Positions 49,776-59,146 of a DNA stretch of 64,000 nt are shown in pieces. Within the stretch, counting starts at the first letter, position 1. Each line of letters starts with the position of its first letter. A program made the translations under genes and the position numbers. Origin of the DNA: Microtetraspora sp. NBRC 16547 (GTDB lineage Bacteria; Actinomycetota; Actinomycetes; Streptosporangiales; Streptosporangiaceae); contig NZ_BSSE01000004.1 in the NCBI RefSeq assembly GCF_030268965.1, positions 366,940 through 430,939 of the forward strand, read 5' to 3'. The notes beneath the pieces are model-generated. The model was not told where the DNA came from, searched no databases, and worked only from the letters and a program-made list of their open reading frames with translations.

Positions 49776-51119
49776 TCATGCGTCAGATGGCGCTGAGATC
49801 GTTCCCTCCGCCTCGTCATCGGAGAAGCCCGGAACCCAGCGGGCCACCTCGTCGCGGAACCTGGCGGTTGTGCCGAGCTGGCACAGGACGCCCACCCCGG
49901 CCGCGTGCACGCGGTGGATCAGCACGTACGACGGGGGAAGGTTGAGCTGGCGCACCACGTTGGTGGGCCGCAGGTCGGCCACTGCCGCCGCCTGCCGCTG
50001 CAGCCATTCCCGGCTGAAGCTGAACTCCTCCACCTGCGTGGGCTCGACGTAGGGAGCGAGGAACGCCCGCAGCGCGTCGACGTCGACCTCGATCTGCGGC
50101 CGGATGAACCCCTCGTCGCGCAGCCCCTCGACGACCGTCTCCATGTCGCCCTGGTTGAAGATCCGGGTCAGCGTGCCGAACATGCGGGGATAGCCGTCCG
50201 GGAGCCGGTTGACGGCGCCGAAGTCCAGCACCCCCAGACGGCCGTCCTCCATCATCCGGAAGTTGCCCGGATGCGGATCGGCGTGCAGCATGCCGACCCG
50301 CGCCGGCGAGCAGAAGAGGAAGCGGACCAGCAGCAGCCCGGCGCGGTCCCGCTCCTCGGTGGTGCCGTCGGTGATGATCCGAGACAGCGCCGTCCCGGAC
50401 ATCCACTCCGTGACCAGGATCTGCTCGTTAGCGGCGATCACGTCCGGCACGAAGAAGTCGGGATCGTCGCGGAACTCCTGCGCGAACGCGTGCTGCGCCT
50501 CGGCCTCGGCGAAGTAGTCGAGCTCCTCGGCCACCCGTTCTCTGAGCTCACCCAGCACGGCCTTGACGTCCAGGCCGGGCAGCAGCGCGCCGAAGAGCTT
50601 GCCGACCCGCGCCAGCTGGTTGAAGTCGGACAGCAGGGCCTTGCCCGCCCCGGGGTACTGGATCTTCACCGCGACCGGGCGGCCGTCATGCCAGACAGCC
50701 TTGTGGACCTGCCCGATCGAGGCCGCCGCGGTCGGCGCGTCGTCGAACTCCAGGAAGTTCTCCCGCCAGTCGTCGCCGAGCTGCTCGGCCAGGACCTTGT
50801 GGACGACCGCGGCGGGGAGCGGGGGAGCGGCGTCCTGCAACTTCGTCAGCGTCGCGCGGTACGGGCCGGAGATCTCCGGAGGCAGAGCCGCCTCGAAGAT
50901 GGACAGCGCCTGGCCGAACTTCATCGCGCCGCCCTTGAGCTCACCGAGCACCTTGAAGATCTGCTCGGCCGTACGCTGCTGGATCTCCTGGGCGACGATC
51001 TCGGCGGACTTGCCGCCGATCCGTTTCCCCAGGCCGAGTGCGGTCCGGCCGGCGAAACCCAGGGGTAGGGCGGCCAGCTTCGCCGAGCGCGTCACGGCAC
51101 GTCGCGGGAGGTCACTCAC
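49776..51119 (-). CDS. ABC1/UbiB-family atypical kinase
   Basis: 447 residues. ABC1 (AarF/UbiB) features: the KxGQ motif in GGAMKFGQALSIFEAALP, Ala-rich nucleotide loop PTAAASIGQVHKAV, PVAVKIQYPG (Lys), EELDYFAEAEAQ, HADPHPGNFR and VLDFGAVNRLP (DFG). The family has ATPase activity and in other organisms supports lipid-quinone synthesis. It corresponds to Rv3197 next to whiB7. GTG start; its start overlaps the stop of the ThiF-like gene by 4 bp, so the two are coupled. Confidence 0.94.
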   Translation of the reverse strand: MSDLPRRAVTRSAKLAALPLGFAGRTALGLGKRIGGKSAEIVAQEIQQRTAEQIFKVLGELKGGAMKFGQALSIFEAALPPEISGPYRATLTKLQDAAPPLPAAVVHKVLAEQLGDDWRENFLEFDDAPTAAASIGQVHKAVWHDGRPVAVKIQYPGAGKALLSDFNQLARVGKLFGALLPGLDVKAVLGELRERVAEELDYFAEAEAQHAFAQEFRDDPDFFVPDVIAANEQILVTEWMSGTALSRIITDGTTEERDRAGLLLVRFLFCSPARVGMLHADPHPGNFRMMEDGRLGVLDFGAVNRLPDGYPRMFGTLTRIFNQGDMETVVEGLRDEGFIRPQIEVDVDALRAFLAPYVEPTQVEEFSFSREWLQRQAAAVADLRPTNVVRQLNLPPSYVLIHRVHAAGVGVLCQLGTTARFRDEVARWVPGFSDDEAEGTISAPSDA

Positions 51120-52180
51120 GCGACCATTGTTAGCGAAGCTCCCGGGTTTCGACTACAGCTACATCGCGGATGCCGATGACTGGTGCTCCGATTCCAGCCC
51201 CAGTCGGGGGAAATCTCGAGTGTGCCATCCCTCACAGCGGCGCCTTCGAGCCAGGCGAGCGCCTGTCCCGCCGCCTGTGCGGCGACCAGCGCGGACAAGG
51301 CCGCGTCGCACGCGATCTCGCCCGCCGGGAAGCCGCCCAGCCGGGCCTGGACGGCGGGCCAGGACGGATCCCGGTCGCGCCGGAACAGATCATGACAACC
51401 CAGGCACGGAGTGACCCCGGGAATCACCAGTGGCCCCACACAGCCGTATCCCTCGAACGCGGTGACGAGCAGGTGCGGGATGCCCGCGGCGTGCAGCTCG
51501 CGCACCAGGAGGGCGTCGAGAGGCTCGACAGGGGCGAGGAGCACCAGATCGGGGCGGCGCGCGCCGTCCGCGGGCCGCGAGGCGGTCCGGCCGGTCCAGG
51601 CGTTGATCCCGGGAGCCAGCCGCCGGGCGACCGCGACCGCGCCCTCCTCCCGGCTCGCCCCCACCTCGTGCCGGCCCAGCCCCCCGGGCGCCACGTCCTG
51701 GGGCCGGGCGGTGCCGGCGTCGACGACGCAGAGGTGGCCGACGCCGGAGGCGGCCAGCAGGGCGGCGACCTGAGCGCCCACCCTTCCCGCTCCGTAGACG
51801 CGGACGTGCGCCGCTCTCCTGCGCCGCAGACCGGCCAGCCCGCCGTCCGTGGCCGCGAGGGAGAGCCGGTCCAACTCGGGACGGAGCACCTCGCGTTCCT
51901 CGCGGGACAGCGCGGCGAGCTCGCCGGGCCGCGCGGACGCGTCCTCGACGAGGCCGTGCCGTACCAGCAGGGCGATCACCTCCCGCGCGGCGCCCGCGCC
52001 CAGGGCGCTCGCGGACACGGCCTGGTCGAGCGTCCGGGTGCCGTCGAGGCTCTCGACGAACCGGCGGACGGCGGGCTGCAGATCGGTCAGGACGGTCGCG
52101 CGCGCCGGGTGGACGCCGAACTGCAGGGTGCGGCCGTCCCTCTCGACCCGGCGCAGGACGGGCTTCAAACGAGGTCTCAT
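51116..52180 (-). CDS. ThiF/E1-like protein, adenylation-fold
   Basis: 354 residues. The N-terminal 130 residues resemble a winged-helix or peptide-clamp region (LQFGVHPARATVLTDL and DGTRTLDQAVSAS). The second part is a ThiF-like Rossmann fold with VRVYGAGRVGAQVAALLAAS (degenerate GxGxxG) and a CLGCH zinc-type pair. There is no catalytic Cys/Arg set as clear as in MoeZ, so adenylation is uncertain. Similar proteins act in TOMM/RiPP pathways or are of unknown function; no RiPP enzymes lie nearby. Confidence 0.8.
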   Translation of the reverse strand: MRPRLKPVLRRVERDGRTLQFGVHPARATVLTDLQPAVRRFVESLDGTRTLDQAVSASALGAGAAREVIALLVRHGLVEDASARPGELAALSREEREVLRPELDRLSLAATDGGLAGLRRRRAAHVRVYGAGRVGAQVAALLAASGVGHLCVVDAGTARPQDVAPGGLGRHEVGASREEGAVAVARRLAPGINAWTGRTASRPADGARRPDLVLLAPVEPLDALLVRELHAAGIPHLLVTAFEGYGCVGPLVIPGVTPCLGCHDLFRRDRDPSWPAVQARLGGFPAGEIACDAALSALVAAQAAGQALAWLEGAAVRDGTLEISPDWGWNRSTSHRHPRCSCSRNPGASLTMVA

Positions 52181-52316
52181 AGCAGCGTGAGATTAGTCAC
52201 TCCAGGTGAGGCGGTGTTTGTGCCCTGTGGATAACTTCCGCGACTGCTGGGAGGGAAGGGATCTGCGTTTCCCGTAAGGTCCACCGTCGTTCGCCTGATT
52301 GACCAGGGAAGACGTC

Positions 52317-52877
52317 ATGGACCCCCTGTGGAAACCGGCAGTTGTCGGCTACCTTGCATATGTGCCCCCCGAGACAGTCGAGGTTCGTCGGAGCACACGT
52401 CGGCGGCGAACCGTTTCCGCATACCGCGATGGTGACAAGACCATCGTGTTGCTTCCAGCCGGTCTCAGCACGATCGACGAGGAGCAGTGGGTGCGCCGCA
52501 TGCTCGACCGGCTCGCCGCGAAGGAGCAGCGAAGACGCCTCAGCGACGACGACCTGCTCGACCGGGCCAGAGAGCTGACCAGCCGCTATCTGGACGGCAG
52601 AGCCATGCCCAGCAGCGTGCGCTGGGTCGAGAACCAACAGCACCGATGGGGCTCCTGCACCCCGGACCACGCGACGATCAGACTGTCCACACGGCTCCGG
52701 GGGATGCCCGCGTGGGTCGTAGACTACGTGATCATGCACGAGCTGGTCCACTTGCTGGTTCCGAGCCACGGTCCCCGCTTCTGGGCGCTGGTCGAACGCT
52801 ACCCCAAGGCCGAGCGCGCCCGCGGCTTCCTGGAGGGGTTCTCCATGGCGGCCAGCGGTTCCCCGGAGGAGTGTTGA
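52317..52877 (+). CDS. YgjP-like zinc metallopeptidase
   Basis: 186 residues. The YgjP/WSS1-related layout is visible: VEVRRSTRRRRTVSAYRDGD, VRWVENQQHRWGSCTP (family signature) and the zinc motif VIMHELVHLLVPSHGPRFW, HExxH with a third His. Soluble, no signal peptide. ATG 52317 follows GGGAAGA; TTG 52299 is a less likely start. Substrate unknown. The stop overlaps the next start (TTGA). Confidence 0.92.
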   Translation: MDPLWKPAVVGYLAYVPPETVEVRRSTRRRRTVSAYRDGDKTIVLLPAGLSTIDEEQWVRRMLDRLAAKEQRRRLSDDDLLDRARELTSRYLDGRAMPSSVRWVENQQHRWGSCTPDHATIRLSTRLRGMPAWVVDYVIMHELVHLLVPSHGPRFWALVERYPKAERARGFLEGFSMAASGSPEEC

Positions 52878-53449
52878 CCCGCGTCGCGGCCGTCCTCGTC
52901 ACACCCGCCATGGCCGACGGCGCGCCTCCCGGAGTCGATCCGGCCGAGTTCCTCATGGCCGTCGCCGAAGACACCTACGAGATGGTCGCCGGTCTCGAAT
53001 TCGTCGAGCCGGTCATCCTGTCCGCCGGAGTCCCCGGGCTGGACGACATCGTGTGGCCGGGCACGCTGGTCCTGTCCATCAGCTCACCCGCCGAGGCGTT
53101 CGCGGCCCTGCCGTACGCCACGGAGGGGGTCGTGGTCAGCGCCGACGCCCCGGACCTGCCGCCGCTGCTCATCGGCAAGCTCTTCCGCGCGCTGGGCCGG
53201 GCCCACGTCGCGATCTGCCCCGCCGAGGGCGGGGGAGCGGTCGCCGTCGCCGCACGGCTGCCCCTGCCGGACTGGGCGGACCCCGGCTTCGACGACCCCG
53301 ACCTCGTCGTACGGCTCCGCCGTCAGGCGCCGGGGCCACGCATGGTCGCCACCGGCCCCGGCTGGCACCGGCTCAGGAAACCGGCCGACGTGGGACGGCT
53401 CGATCCCGGCCTCGAAGGCTGGGACAACACCCGGGCACTGCTCAGCTAG
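52874..53449 (+). CDS. Conserved hypothetical protein
   Basis: 191 residues, soluble, Ala/Val/Pro-rich with alternating strands and helices (VAAVLVTPAMADGAPPGVD; DDIVWPGTLVLSISSPAEAF; PPLLIGKLFRALGRAHVAIC). A late motif WADPGFDDPDLVVRLRRQAP suggests a folded C-terminus. No function recognised. The start is TTG 52874, overlapping the metallopeptidase stop; GTG 52871 is equally possible, both close to GGAGGA. Coupled operon with the YgjP-like gene. Confidence 0.75.
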   Translation: MTRVAAVLVTPAMADGAPPGVDPAEFLMAVAEDTYEMVAGLEFVEPVILSAGVPGLDDIVWPGTLVLSISSPAEAFAALPYATEGVVVSADAPDLPPLLIGKLFRALGRAHVAICPAEGGGAVAVAARLPLPDWADPGFDDPDLVVRLRRQAPGPRMVATGPGWHRLRKPADVGRLDPGLEGWDNTRALLS

Positions 53450-53458
53450 CGCCGTCGC

Positions 53459-54448
53459 TCAGAGTGTGGTGGGCAATCGCAGCTCGGCGAAGACGGCGCG
53501 GTGGTCCGTGCCCGGCACGTCGTGCACGTTGACGTCCACCGCCGACGCGCGCTGATCCACGAGCACGTGGTCGATGGTGATCAGCGGAGGAAAACGCCGG
53601 TTCGCGGGCCACGTCGTGCGCAGCCCGGCGCCGGTGGCGTCGGCCGCGTCCAGATAGCCCCGCCCGAGCACATCCCGCAGGCTTCCATGGTCGAGGCTCG
53701 CGTTGAAGTCGCCCGCGAGGACGCGGACCACTCCCGGAACGGCCGGCGGCAGCGACCGCAGCCCCTCCTCCCAGGTGGCGACGTCCGGCCCGAGCGGCGC
53801 CATGGTGTGCACGTCGACGAGCTCGACGGCCTGCCCGCTCGGCAGGGTGAACCGGGCATACGGCATGCGGTGCCCGCTTGACGGGGCGAAGTCCGGCAGC
53901 TTCGTCAGCGGATAGCGGGAGTAGATGCCGCTGCCCGACGCGCCATACGCCGGCTCCAGGTGGCTGTACGGCATGAGCGTCCCCAGCCCGGCCGCGTCGA
54001 GGGCCTCGACCGCCCGCGGCTCCAGCTCCTGCGTGTTCAGGACGTCCGGGCGCAGCCGGCGGACCAGGTCCACCACCGTATGGGCGTCGCCGCGCCCGAC
54101 GAACAGGTTGATCGTGAGGATCCGCAGGGACGGTCCGGTCGCGGTCGGGGTGTCGCCGAACGCCCGGGGCAGCACCATGAACGCCATAAGGGTGGACGAC
54201 GCCGCCGCCACGGCGGCGACGACCCGGCGGCGCGACCCGAGCGCCAGCAGGAGCGCGAACAACGAGAACCCCGCCACGTACGGCGTGGCGGTGATCAGCT
54301 CGGTGAGGACGGGGCCGTCGACGCCGGCCAGCCGGACCAGCGCCCAGACCGCGCACGGCGCCACCGCGATCCAGGCCAGTGGTCCGGGCACCCGCCGCCA
54401 CCGGCGCTGGGGGGCCGTGATGACGCCGCCCACGTCCACCTGAGTCAT
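53459..54448 (-). CDS. Membrane endonuclease/exonuclease/phosphatase (EEP) protein
   Basis: 329 residues. Three N-terminal transmembrane helices (LAWIAVAPCAVWALVRLAG; ATPYVAGFSLFALLLALG; VVAAVAAASSTLMAFMVLP) precede the EEP domain: LRILTINLFVG, DVLNTQELEPRAV (metal Glu), GSGIYSRYPL, VLAGDFNASLDH and ITIDHVLVD with DHRAVFAEL. The catalytic face is probably extracytoplasmic. EEP proteins cleave phosphodiesters in DNA or lipids; the substrate here is unknown. Confidence 0.92.
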   Translation of the reverse strand: MTQVDVGGVITAPQRRWRRVPGPLAWIAVAPCAVWALVRLAGVDGPVLTELITATPYVAGFSLFALLLALGSRRRVVAAVAAASSTLMAFMVLPRAFGDTPTATGPSLRILTINLFVGRGDAHTVVDLVRRLRPDVLNTQELEPRAVEALDAAGLGTLMPYSHLEPAYGASGSGIYSRYPLTKLPDFAPSSGHRMPYARFTLPSGQAVELVDVHTMAPLGPDVATWEEGLRSLPPAVPGVVRVLAGDFNASLDHGSLRDVLGRGYLDAADATGAGLRTTWPANRRFPPLITIDHVLVDQRASAVDVNVHDVPGTDHRAVFAELRLPTTL

Positions 54449-54488
54449 GTGGCCGACCCTAGTGTCCTGACCGGCAAGCCCGCGTAAG

Positions 54489-55037
54489 TCAGATGTGCGG
54501 ATTTCGTGCAGCCCGGGCGCGGGCGGCGAGCCGCCGGGTCGCCTCGTCGCTGAGCTCGGGGATCTCCTCGATCGGGAACCAGCGCAGGTCGAGCGACTCG
54601 TCGCTGATCACCGCCTCGGCTCCGGGCGGGGCGACCGCGCCGTACTCGACGTCGAGGTGCCAGCTGTGCGGCGGATGGCACCAGACCTGGTGCCGGTCCA
54701 GGGCCAGCGGTCCGGGCAGCAGCGTGAGCCCGGCGATGCCGGACTCCTCGGTCGCCTCTCTGAGAGCGACCTCGGCGAGCGAGCCGTCCGAGACCTCGCA
54801 GTGGCCGCCCATGGGCAGCCACATCCCGGCCTTCGGGTGCAGGGTCAGCAGCACCCGGGCGCCGTCGTGCGAGATCACCGCCGTGGTCGCCGTCAGGTGG
54901 CCGGGCGCGCAGGCGCGCCACATGGCGTCCTCGTACGTGTCGAGGTGCTCGAGGAACTCCTTCCTGAGGAGCTCCTCGTCCGCCGTCGGCGCCGTCCACC
55001 CGGTGAGTACGGCATGCGCGTCCTGGTGGAGGCTCAC
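54489..55037 (-). CDS. Nudix hydrolase
   Basis: 182 residues. Nudix domain with the box GGHCEVSDGSLAEVALREATEESGI (core GX5EX7REUXEEXGU matched with one extra residue), preceded by TATTAVISHDGARVLLTLHP. GTG 55037 overlaps the stop of the zinc-protease gene (GTGA). The substrate is unknown: sanitising of nucleoside phosphates is typical. It is the second gene of the operon headed by the DUF2342 protease. Confidence 0.92.
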   Translation of the reverse strand: MSLHQDAHAVLTGWTAPTADEELLRKEFLEHLDTYEDAMWRACAPGHLTATTAVISHDGARVLLTLHPKAGMWLPMGGHCEVSDGSLAEVALREATEESGIAGLTLLPGPLALDRHQVWCHPPHSWHLDVEYGAVAPPGAEAVISDESLDLRWFPIEEIPELSDEATRRLAARARAARNPHI

Positions 55038-56281
55038 TCCCCGTCGCCCTCGGGCTCTTCCAGCGCGGAAAGGTCGAACCGCGCCTCGCCCTTGACGAAG
55101 GACTCGGGATCGGCCAGATCGTCGGCGGTGGGCATGAGGTCGGGGTGGTTCCAGACCGCGTCCCTGCCGTCGACGCCCCGCTCGGCGGTCAGCGCCTTCC
55201 ACAGGGCCGCGGCCTCGCGCAGCCGGCGGGGGCGCAGTTCCAGGCCGACCAGCGTGGCGAAGGTCCGCTCCGCGGGTCCACCGGTCGCCCGGCGGCGCCG
55301 TACGGTCTCGGCGAGCGCCGTCGCGGAGGGGAGCTTGCCCTCGGCGGCCTCGTCCACGACGGTGGCCACCCAGCCCTCGACCAGCGCGAGCGCGGTCTCC
55401 AGGCGGACCAGGGCGGCCTTCTGCCGCTCGGTCTCCTCGGGCTTGAGCAGCTCGCCGCCGCCGAGGATCTCCTGGAGCTGCTCGGGGTTGTTCAGGTCGA
55501 GCCCCTGGAGCTTCCCTTCGAGGGCGGAGAGGTCCACGGTGATGCCCCTGGCGTACTCCTCCACGGCCCCGAGCAGGTGCGCCCGCAGCCACGGGACGTG
55601 CTGGAACAGCCGGTGGTGGGCCGCCTCGCGCAGCGCGAGATAGATCCTGATCTCCTCGGACGGCGTCTCCAGGCCCTCGCTGAACGCGGCGATCCCGCCG
55701 GGCAGCAGCGCGGCCGTGTCCGAGAGCGGAAGGCCGATGTCGGAGGAGCCGACGACCTCGCGAGCGAGCGTGCCGAGCGCCTGGCCGAGCTGCTGGCCGA
55801 CCATCATGCCGCCCATCTGCTTCAGCATGCCCATCAGCGGCCCGGCCATGGCCTGGGCCTCGGCCGGCAGGCCGGTGGCGCTGAGCGTGCCGCCCATGGT
55901 CTCGACCATGCGGGCGGCGATCGGCTCGCACAGCTGCTTCCAGACCGGAACGGTCTTCTCGATCCACTCGGAGCGGCTCCACGCCTGCGGGCTCACCACC
56001 CCGCTGGGAAGCGCGGTCGCCTCGTTCAGCCAGAGATCGGCGAGATTGAGGGCGTCGACGATCTGTCGCCGCTCACCCTCCATGACGCTCGGGTCACCTT
56101 CGGCGACCACGGCGTGTCGTGCGATGTTCTTGGCCATGTCCCAGTTGACAGGCCCGGCGCTCTGCGGGGCGGACAGCATGTCCGCGAACTGCCGCATCGC
56201 CGCCGCGATCTGCTCCGGGCTGCCGAACATGGCGAACGGGTTTTCGTTGGGGTCATTTTCACGACCTGGCAGGTCAGTCAC
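55034..56281 (-). CDS. Zinc-dependent metalloprotease-like protein (DUF2342)
   Basis: 415 residues. Starts with a typical MTDLPGRENDPNENPFAMFG, then a long helical region (PVNWDMAKNIARHAVV). The zincin-like motif is REAAHHRLFQHVPWLR (HHxxx-type, similar to HExxH), and there is a C-terminal LRPRRLREAAALW and WNHPDLMPTADDL. The family is widespread in actinobacteria (Rv3195-like); proteolysis is predicted from fold rather than shown. No signal peptide. ATG 56281; it heads the operon with the Nudix gene and is divergent from the SDR gene. Confidence 0.9.
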   Translation of the reverse strand: MTDLPGRENDPNENPFAMFGSPEQIAAAMRQFADMLSAPQSAGPVNWDMAKNIARHAVVAEGDPSVMEGERRQIVDALNLADLWLNEATALPSGVVSPQAWSRSEWIEKTVPVWKQLCEPIAARMVETMGGTLSATGLPAEAQAMAGPLMGMLKQMGGMMVGQQLGQALGTLAREVVGSSDIGLPLSDTAALLPGGIAAFSEGLETPSEEIRIYLALREAAHHRLFQHVPWLRAHLLGAVEEYARGITVDLSALEGKLQGLDLNNPEQLQEILGGGELLKPEETERQKAALVRLETALALVEGWVATVVDEAAEGKLPSATALAETVRRRRATGGPAERTFATLVGLELRPRRLREAAALWKALTAERGVDGRDAVWNHPDLMPTADDLADPESFVKGEARFDLSALEEPEGDGE

Positions 56282-56363
56282 CGCGCCACCTCGTGCAGGA
56301 TGGAGGAGTCCACATCCGCCACGTTATCCGCCGTGGGGCGGATCAGTGCAAAGTGAGGACCTC

Positions 56364-57434
56364 GTGCCAACCTCGAAACGCCTTCGTCCGCCCGTAGTCG
56401 CCGTCACAGGCGCCGCCTCCGGTCTCGGCAGAGCGTTCCTCGCGAAAGTCGCCTCGTCTGCGGATTTCCGCCGTGTCGTGGCCATCGACGATCAGCGCGG
56501 AGACGTGCCGGACGTCACCTGGCGTGTTCTCGACATCCGCGATCCGCTCTTGGCGAACCGGATCGCCGACGTGGACGTCCTGGTCCACCTCGGCGGTGAC
56601 TACTCCCTGGACGCCGATCCCGAGGAGCGCCGGGCGTACAACCTGCGCGCCGCCCAGACGGTGCTCACCGCGTCCGCCGCGGCCCGGGTCCGCCGTGTGG
56701 TCCTCGTCACCAGCGCGATGGTGTACGGCGCGGCCGACGACAACCCGGTGCCGCTCGCGGAGGACTCCCCGGTCGCGGCCGAGCCCGACACCGGCGTCGT
56801 CGGCGACCACCTGGAGATCGAGGCACTGGTCCGGCGTTCCCTTCGCTCGCACCCCGGTCTCGGCGTCACCGTGCTCCGGCCCGCCGCGCTGGTCGGCCCC
56901 GGCATCGACACCGTGATCACCCGCCACTTCGAGGCTCCCCGCCTGCTCGTGGTCAAGGGCTCGCTGCCGCGCTGGCAGTTCTGCCACATCGACGACCTGG
57001 TGTCCGCGCTGGAGATGGCCGCGCTCGGGCACGTCACCGGCGTCGTGGCGGTCGGCTCCGACGGATGGCTGGAGATGGAGCAGGCCGAGGAGATCTCCGG
57101 CCTGCGCCGCTTCGAGCTGCCCGCCGGGCTGACGTTCGGCACGGCCCAGCGGCTGCACCGGCTCGGCATCACCCCGGCGCCCGCGACGGACCTGCACTAC
57201 GTCGTCTATCCGTGGGTCGTCGACTGCGCCGCGCTGCGCGCCGCCGGGTGGAAGCCCGCGTGGACCAACGACGCCGCCCTGCAGGAGCTCCTCGACCTGC
57301 GCCAGGGCAAGCATGCCGTGGTCGGCCGCCGCCTCTCCGGCAAGGACGCCACGCTCACCGCGGCGGGTGCCACCGTCGCCGTCATCGGCACCGCGGCCAT
57401 CGTCCGTGCCGCGCGCCGCAAGCGCCGCGTCTGA
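56364..57434 (+). CDS. NAD-dependent epimerase/SDR-like protein
   Basis: 356 residues. Extended SDR: VVAVTGAASGLGRAFL (dinucleotide loop), DVLVHLGGDYSLDADPEERR, LVTSAMVYGA (active-site region, with Tyr of the YxxxK context shifted) and WQFCHIDDLVSALEMAALG. The C-terminus carries a possible transmembrane segment (TLTAAGATVAVIGTAAIV) with a basic end, so it may be membrane-bound. GTG 56364 after GAGGA. Its substrate is unknown; it lies between the zinc-protease and moaE genes. Confidence 0.88.
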   Translation: MPTSKRLRPPVVAVTGAASGLGRAFLAKVASSADFRRVVAIDDQRGDVPDVTWRVLDIRDPLLANRIADVDVLVHLGGDYSLDADPEERRAYNLRAAQTVLTASAAARVRRVVLVTSAMVYGAADDNPVPLAEDSPVAAEPDTGVVGDHLEIEALVRRSLRSHPGLGVTVLRPAALVGPGIDTVITRHFEAPRLLVVKGSLPRWQFCHIDDLVSALEMAALGHVTGVVAVGSDGWLEMEQAEEISGLRRFELPAGLTFGTAQRLHRLGITPAPATDLHYVVYPWVVDCAALRAAGWKPAWTNDAALQELLDLRQGKHAVVGRRLSGKDATLTAAGATVAVIGTAAIVRAARRKRRV

Positions 57435-57557
57435 CCGGCCCGTACGGCGCCCCGGGCCGGCCGGTACGCCGTCCCGCGTCCCGCACGGTACGGCGGTGCC
57501 GGGACTCGGGACGGCGCTGCGTGCCCGGCGGGGCGGCGCCGTATTAATCTCAGGTGC

Positions 57558-57980
57558 GTGGACGTCATCCGTTTACTGAGCATTCGTGACACCCCGTTGT
57601 CGGTGGACGAGGTGCTGAACGCGGTCGGAGACCATGCGGCCGGCGGCACCGCGATCTTCGTGGGGACGGTCCGCGAGCAGGACCAGGGCAAGCCGGTGAC
57701 GCTCCTGTCCTACTCGGCCCACCCGTCCGCCGAGGACGAACTGCGCAGGGTGGCCGAGAAGATCGCCGCCGACCATCCCGTGACCGCGCTCGCCGCCGTG
57801 CACCGCGTCGGCGACCTCCGGTTGGGTGACATCGCGGTCATCGTGGCCGTGGCCGCGCCCCACCGCGGCGAGGCGTTCGAGGCGTCCCGGCGGCTGATCG
57901 ACGACCTCAAGCACCAGGTGCCGATCTGGAAGCATCAGGTCTTCACCGACGGCACGGCGGAGTGGGTCGGCGCGTGCTGA
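57558..57980 (+). CDS. moaE: Molybdopterin synthase catalytic subunit, MoaE
   Basis: 140 residues. MoaE features: GGTAIFVGTVREQDQG, LLSYSAHPSAEDELRRV, AAVHRVGDLRLGDIAVIVAV, AAPHRGEAFEASR, and KHQVPIWKHQVF with the catalytic Lys. With MoaD it inserts sulfur into precursor Z; moeZ, which loads sulfur on the carrier, is in the same window (18,120-19,298). No moaD is visible here. GTG 57558. Confidence 0.95.
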   Translation: MDVIRLLSIRDTPLSVDEVLNAVGDHAAGGTAIFVGTVREQDQGKPVTLLSYSAHPSAEDELRRVAEKIAADHPVTALAAVHRVGDLRLGDIAVIVAVAAPHRGEAFEASRRLIDDLKHQVPIWKHQVFTDGTAEWVGAC

Positions 57981-58030
57981 CGGCAATGCTGGTGTCCGAG
58001 GCCGTCGTCCGCAGCGCATAGAGTGCGACC

Positions 58031-59077
58031 ATGTCCCGACGCGCTCTCACCTTGCTGGTGGCGGGTTTCCTCACGGTGATCCTCGCGGTCGCCGCGGCGT
58101 GGCTGCCCGTGCCGTACGTCGTGCTGAGCCCGGGGCCGACGGAGAACACGATCGGCGAGGTCAAGGGCAAACCCGTGATCACGATCTCGGGGCACACCAC
58201 CTATCCCACCGACGGCAAACTGAGCATGGTGACCGTCGCGTACCAGGGCGGGCCGAACAACCACATCGACCTGCTCACCGCGCTGCGCGGCTGGATCGAT
58301 TCGACCATCGCGGTCGTCCCGGAGGAGACCATCTTCCCGAAGAAGACGTCCGCCAAGGAGGTCGAGCGGCAGAACACCCTGGAGATGACCACATCCCAGG
58401 AGGCCGCGACGATCGCGGCGATGCACGCGCTGAAGATCCCCGTCCCCGAGGTCGTCTACGTCGCCGGGGTGGAGAAGGGGCTGCCCGCGGATGGCAAGCT
58501 GCAGGAGGGCGACGAGATCACCGCGGTGGACGGCGCGCCCGTCTCCGACCAGAACTCCGTGGCCACGTCGGTGCGGAAGGTCAAGCCGGGCGAGCAGGTC
58601 CGGCTCGCGGTGAACCGGAAGGGCGCCTCCACCGACGTCGTGCTCGGCACCGTCGCGGGCGACGACGGCAAGGCCAGGGTCGGGGTGACCATGGGCATGA
58701 GGTACAAGCCCTCCGTCAAGGTCGACATCAGCGTCGGCGACATCGGCGGCCCGAGCGCGGGCCTGATGTTCTCGCTGGGCATCTACGACAAGCTGACCCC
58801 CGGTTCTCTCACCGGCGGCAGGTCCATCGCGGGCACGGGGACCATCTCCGTTGACGGCCAGGTCGGGCCGATCGGCGGCATCGAGCAGAAGATGGTGGGG
58901 GCGAGGAACGCGGGCGCCACGATCTTCCTCACTCCGGCGCGCAACTGCGCGCAGGCCGTGCGTGCGGTGCCCGACGGGCTGCGCCTGGTCAAGGTCGAGA
59001 CCCTCGACGGCGCCATCAAGGCGATCGACGCGTTGCGCACCGGCACGGGTGATGTCCCGGCATGCACGAGAAACTGA
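58031..59077 (+). CDS. Membrane-anchored PDZ-S16 (Lon-like) protease
   Basis: 348 residues. An N-terminal transmembrane anchor (LTLLVAGFLTVILAVAAAWLP), then VVLSPGPTENTIGEV and a PDZ domain (YVAGVEKGLPADGKLQEGDE, VDGAPVSDQNSV). The C-terminal Lon S16 domain has Ser in IGGPSAGLMFSLG and Lys in IGGIEQKMVGARNAGA. It is therefore an extracytoplasmic serine-lysine protease; in other actinobacteria it is the Rv3194c-type family. It is followed by the UPF0182 gene in the same order. Confidence 0.94.
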   Translation: MSRRALTLLVAGFLTVILAVAAAWLPVPYVVLSPGPTENTIGEVKGKPVITISGHTTYPTDGKLSMVTVAYQGGPNNHIDLLTALRGWIDSTIAVVPEETIFPKKTSAKEVERQNTLEMTTSQEAATIAAMHALKIPVPEVVYVAGVEKGLPADGKLQEGDEITAVDGAPVSDQNSVATSVRKVKPGEQVRLAVNRKGASTDVVLGTVAGDDGKARVGVTMGMRYKPSVKVDISVGDIGGPSAGLMFSLGIYDKLTPGSLTGGRSIAGTGTISVDGQVGPIGGIEQKMVGARNAGATIFLTPARNCAQAVRAVPDGLRLVKVETLDGAIKAIDALRTGTGDVPACTRN

Positions 59078-59146
59078 AATCACGGCCGGGCGCATCGCGG
59101 TGTAGGTTGCCAGGCACGACCGTTGCTCTGAGACAAGGGGTTGGCG